DNA of 64,000 nucleotides, taken from assembly GCF_000350225.1 (NCBI RefSeq), contig NW_005179168.1, forward strand, positions 5,456-69,455, written 5' to 3'. Made by a program: the position numbers and the translations under genes. Source of the stretch: Chondrus crispus (lineage: Eukaryota > Rhodophyta > Florideophyceae > Gigartinales > Gigartinaceae). The notes beneath the pieces are model-generated. The model worked only from the letters and a program-made list of their open reading frames with translations, was not told the DNA's origin and ran no database searches. Shown here one piece after another: positions 63,529 through 64,000 of the stretch (positions are counted from its first letter, which is position 1; each line of letters opens with the position of its first letter).

Positions 63529-64000
63529 TGTAGTGCAGTGCACCCACACACCGCCAACGAGGGCGTAAATCTCGCTTTTGTAGCGCGGCGCAAGGCGCAA
63601 TCACCACCAGGGTGTTCGAGTCCCTCTGCCCTCGGCGGGTCAGGGGACTGGCGCGGTATCGCGGGTAGAGTTGCGATAGACGCAGGGGAGAAATGTAGGT
63701 CAGGGGAATGAAAAAAGGAGGAAAAGGGAAGTAGAAAGGGTAAAAGTAGACAGTAGACGGACAGAAAAGTGAAGGAAAATATAGAGAAAAGTAAAGGAAA
63801 AACAAGGAAAACAGAAACGAACGGAGGTGACGAAGAAGGGTAGGTGTGACACTTAGCAACTAGTGTAGAGCCTAAGGTAGGGTACAGCTAGAAGGGCGAG
63901 GCCACCGCTGGCTGGATTTACTGTAACGGCCCGAGTCTCGAGACTCATATAGGCCAGGCACCGCCATGCGGCGCCAGTAGCTAATTTGCAATTACCAATT
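63529..64000. repeat. Possible LTR start, related to the Gypsy-1 LTR, running off the window
   Basis: TGTAGTGCAGTGCACC resembles the Gypsy-1 LTR start TGTAGTGCAATGCGCC. A purine-rich tract (about 63700-63850) and CTCATATAGGCC (about 63942) echo the order of that LTR. The other end is not in the window. Confidence 0.35.

Noticed and set aside
63559..63633. tRNA-like segment of 75 nt with a B-box-like GTTCGAGTCCC and a 7-bp acceptor-like pairing
   Set aside because: No A box or D arm at the expected place and a mismatch in the T stem. At most a tRNA-derived remnant.
1..64000. CRISPR arrays, bacterial operons, rRNA genes
   Set aside because: No regularly spaced direct repeats with unique spacers, no ribosome binding site pattern, no rRNA-like sequence; the window is eukaryotic.

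Overview
The window reads as nuclear DNA of an intron-poor eukaryote whose intergenic space is filled with nested LTR retrotransposons. The mix of Copia and chromodomain Gypsy elements, pogo-like and Harbinger-like small elements and a nuclease-kinase fusion gene suits a florideophyte red alga (Chondrus-like), but that is inference; no rRNA, tRNA or organelle marker fixes the species. Bases 1-47 match a TA-cloning vector polylinker, so this is probably an untrimmed contig end.

Layout. 1-5487: a 5'-truncated EST1/SMG7-like gene, then mostly non-coding DNA with one doubtful ORF, a tandem repeat and a hairpin. 5488-9809: a decayed Copia element (Copia-A) with an N-terminal C2H2 finger, followed by rearranged inverted fragments of itself. 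9810-16507: a 61-bp-arm perfect hairpin, a Ser-rich minus-strand gene split by a 16-bp duplication, and a PD-(D/E)XK plus protein kinase gene whose stop codon lies in a pogo-like MITE. 16508-21041: a young, complete Copia element (Copia-E; TSD GACTG). 21226-22836: two divergently transcribed, paralogous small secreted proteins of unknown family.

23477-61829 is a nest whose layers can be peeled by target-site duplications (TSDs). Copia-B (gag-PR-IN, no RT seen) is the left host. A solo LTR (Z2; TSD GGAAG) is inserted at its end. A minus-strand chromovirus (Gypsy-1; 26331-56982; TSD ATCGG) is inserted in that LTR. A second minus-strand chromovirus (Gypsy-2; 34619-50533; TSD CGAAT) is inserted in the Gypsy-1 pol gene. 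Another solo LTR of the Z family (Z1; TSD GATTC) is inserted between gag and pol of Gypsy-2. To the right lies Copia-C, broken by a solo LTR (59176-60008; TSD CAATC) and cut off at 61829 by the 3' LTR of a third Gypsy element that leaves the window. That LTR carries a Harbinger-like MITE (62252-62981; TSD TAA).

The most unusual feature is shared by the two chromoviruses. Each is about 15 kb once nested insertions are removed, and each carries a 5.6-6.5 kb segment between the chromodomain and the 3' LTR. That segment begins with a long ORF on the strand opposite gag-pol (about 555 codons in Gypsy-1 with three stops, about 890 codons in Gypsy-2 with one). In Gypsy-2 the segment is bracketed by two copies of a stop-codon plus polypurine-tract module, as if inserted between the original end of pol and the LTR. 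Most genes in the retroelements are broken by point stops or indels. Counts and identities given here were made by eye.
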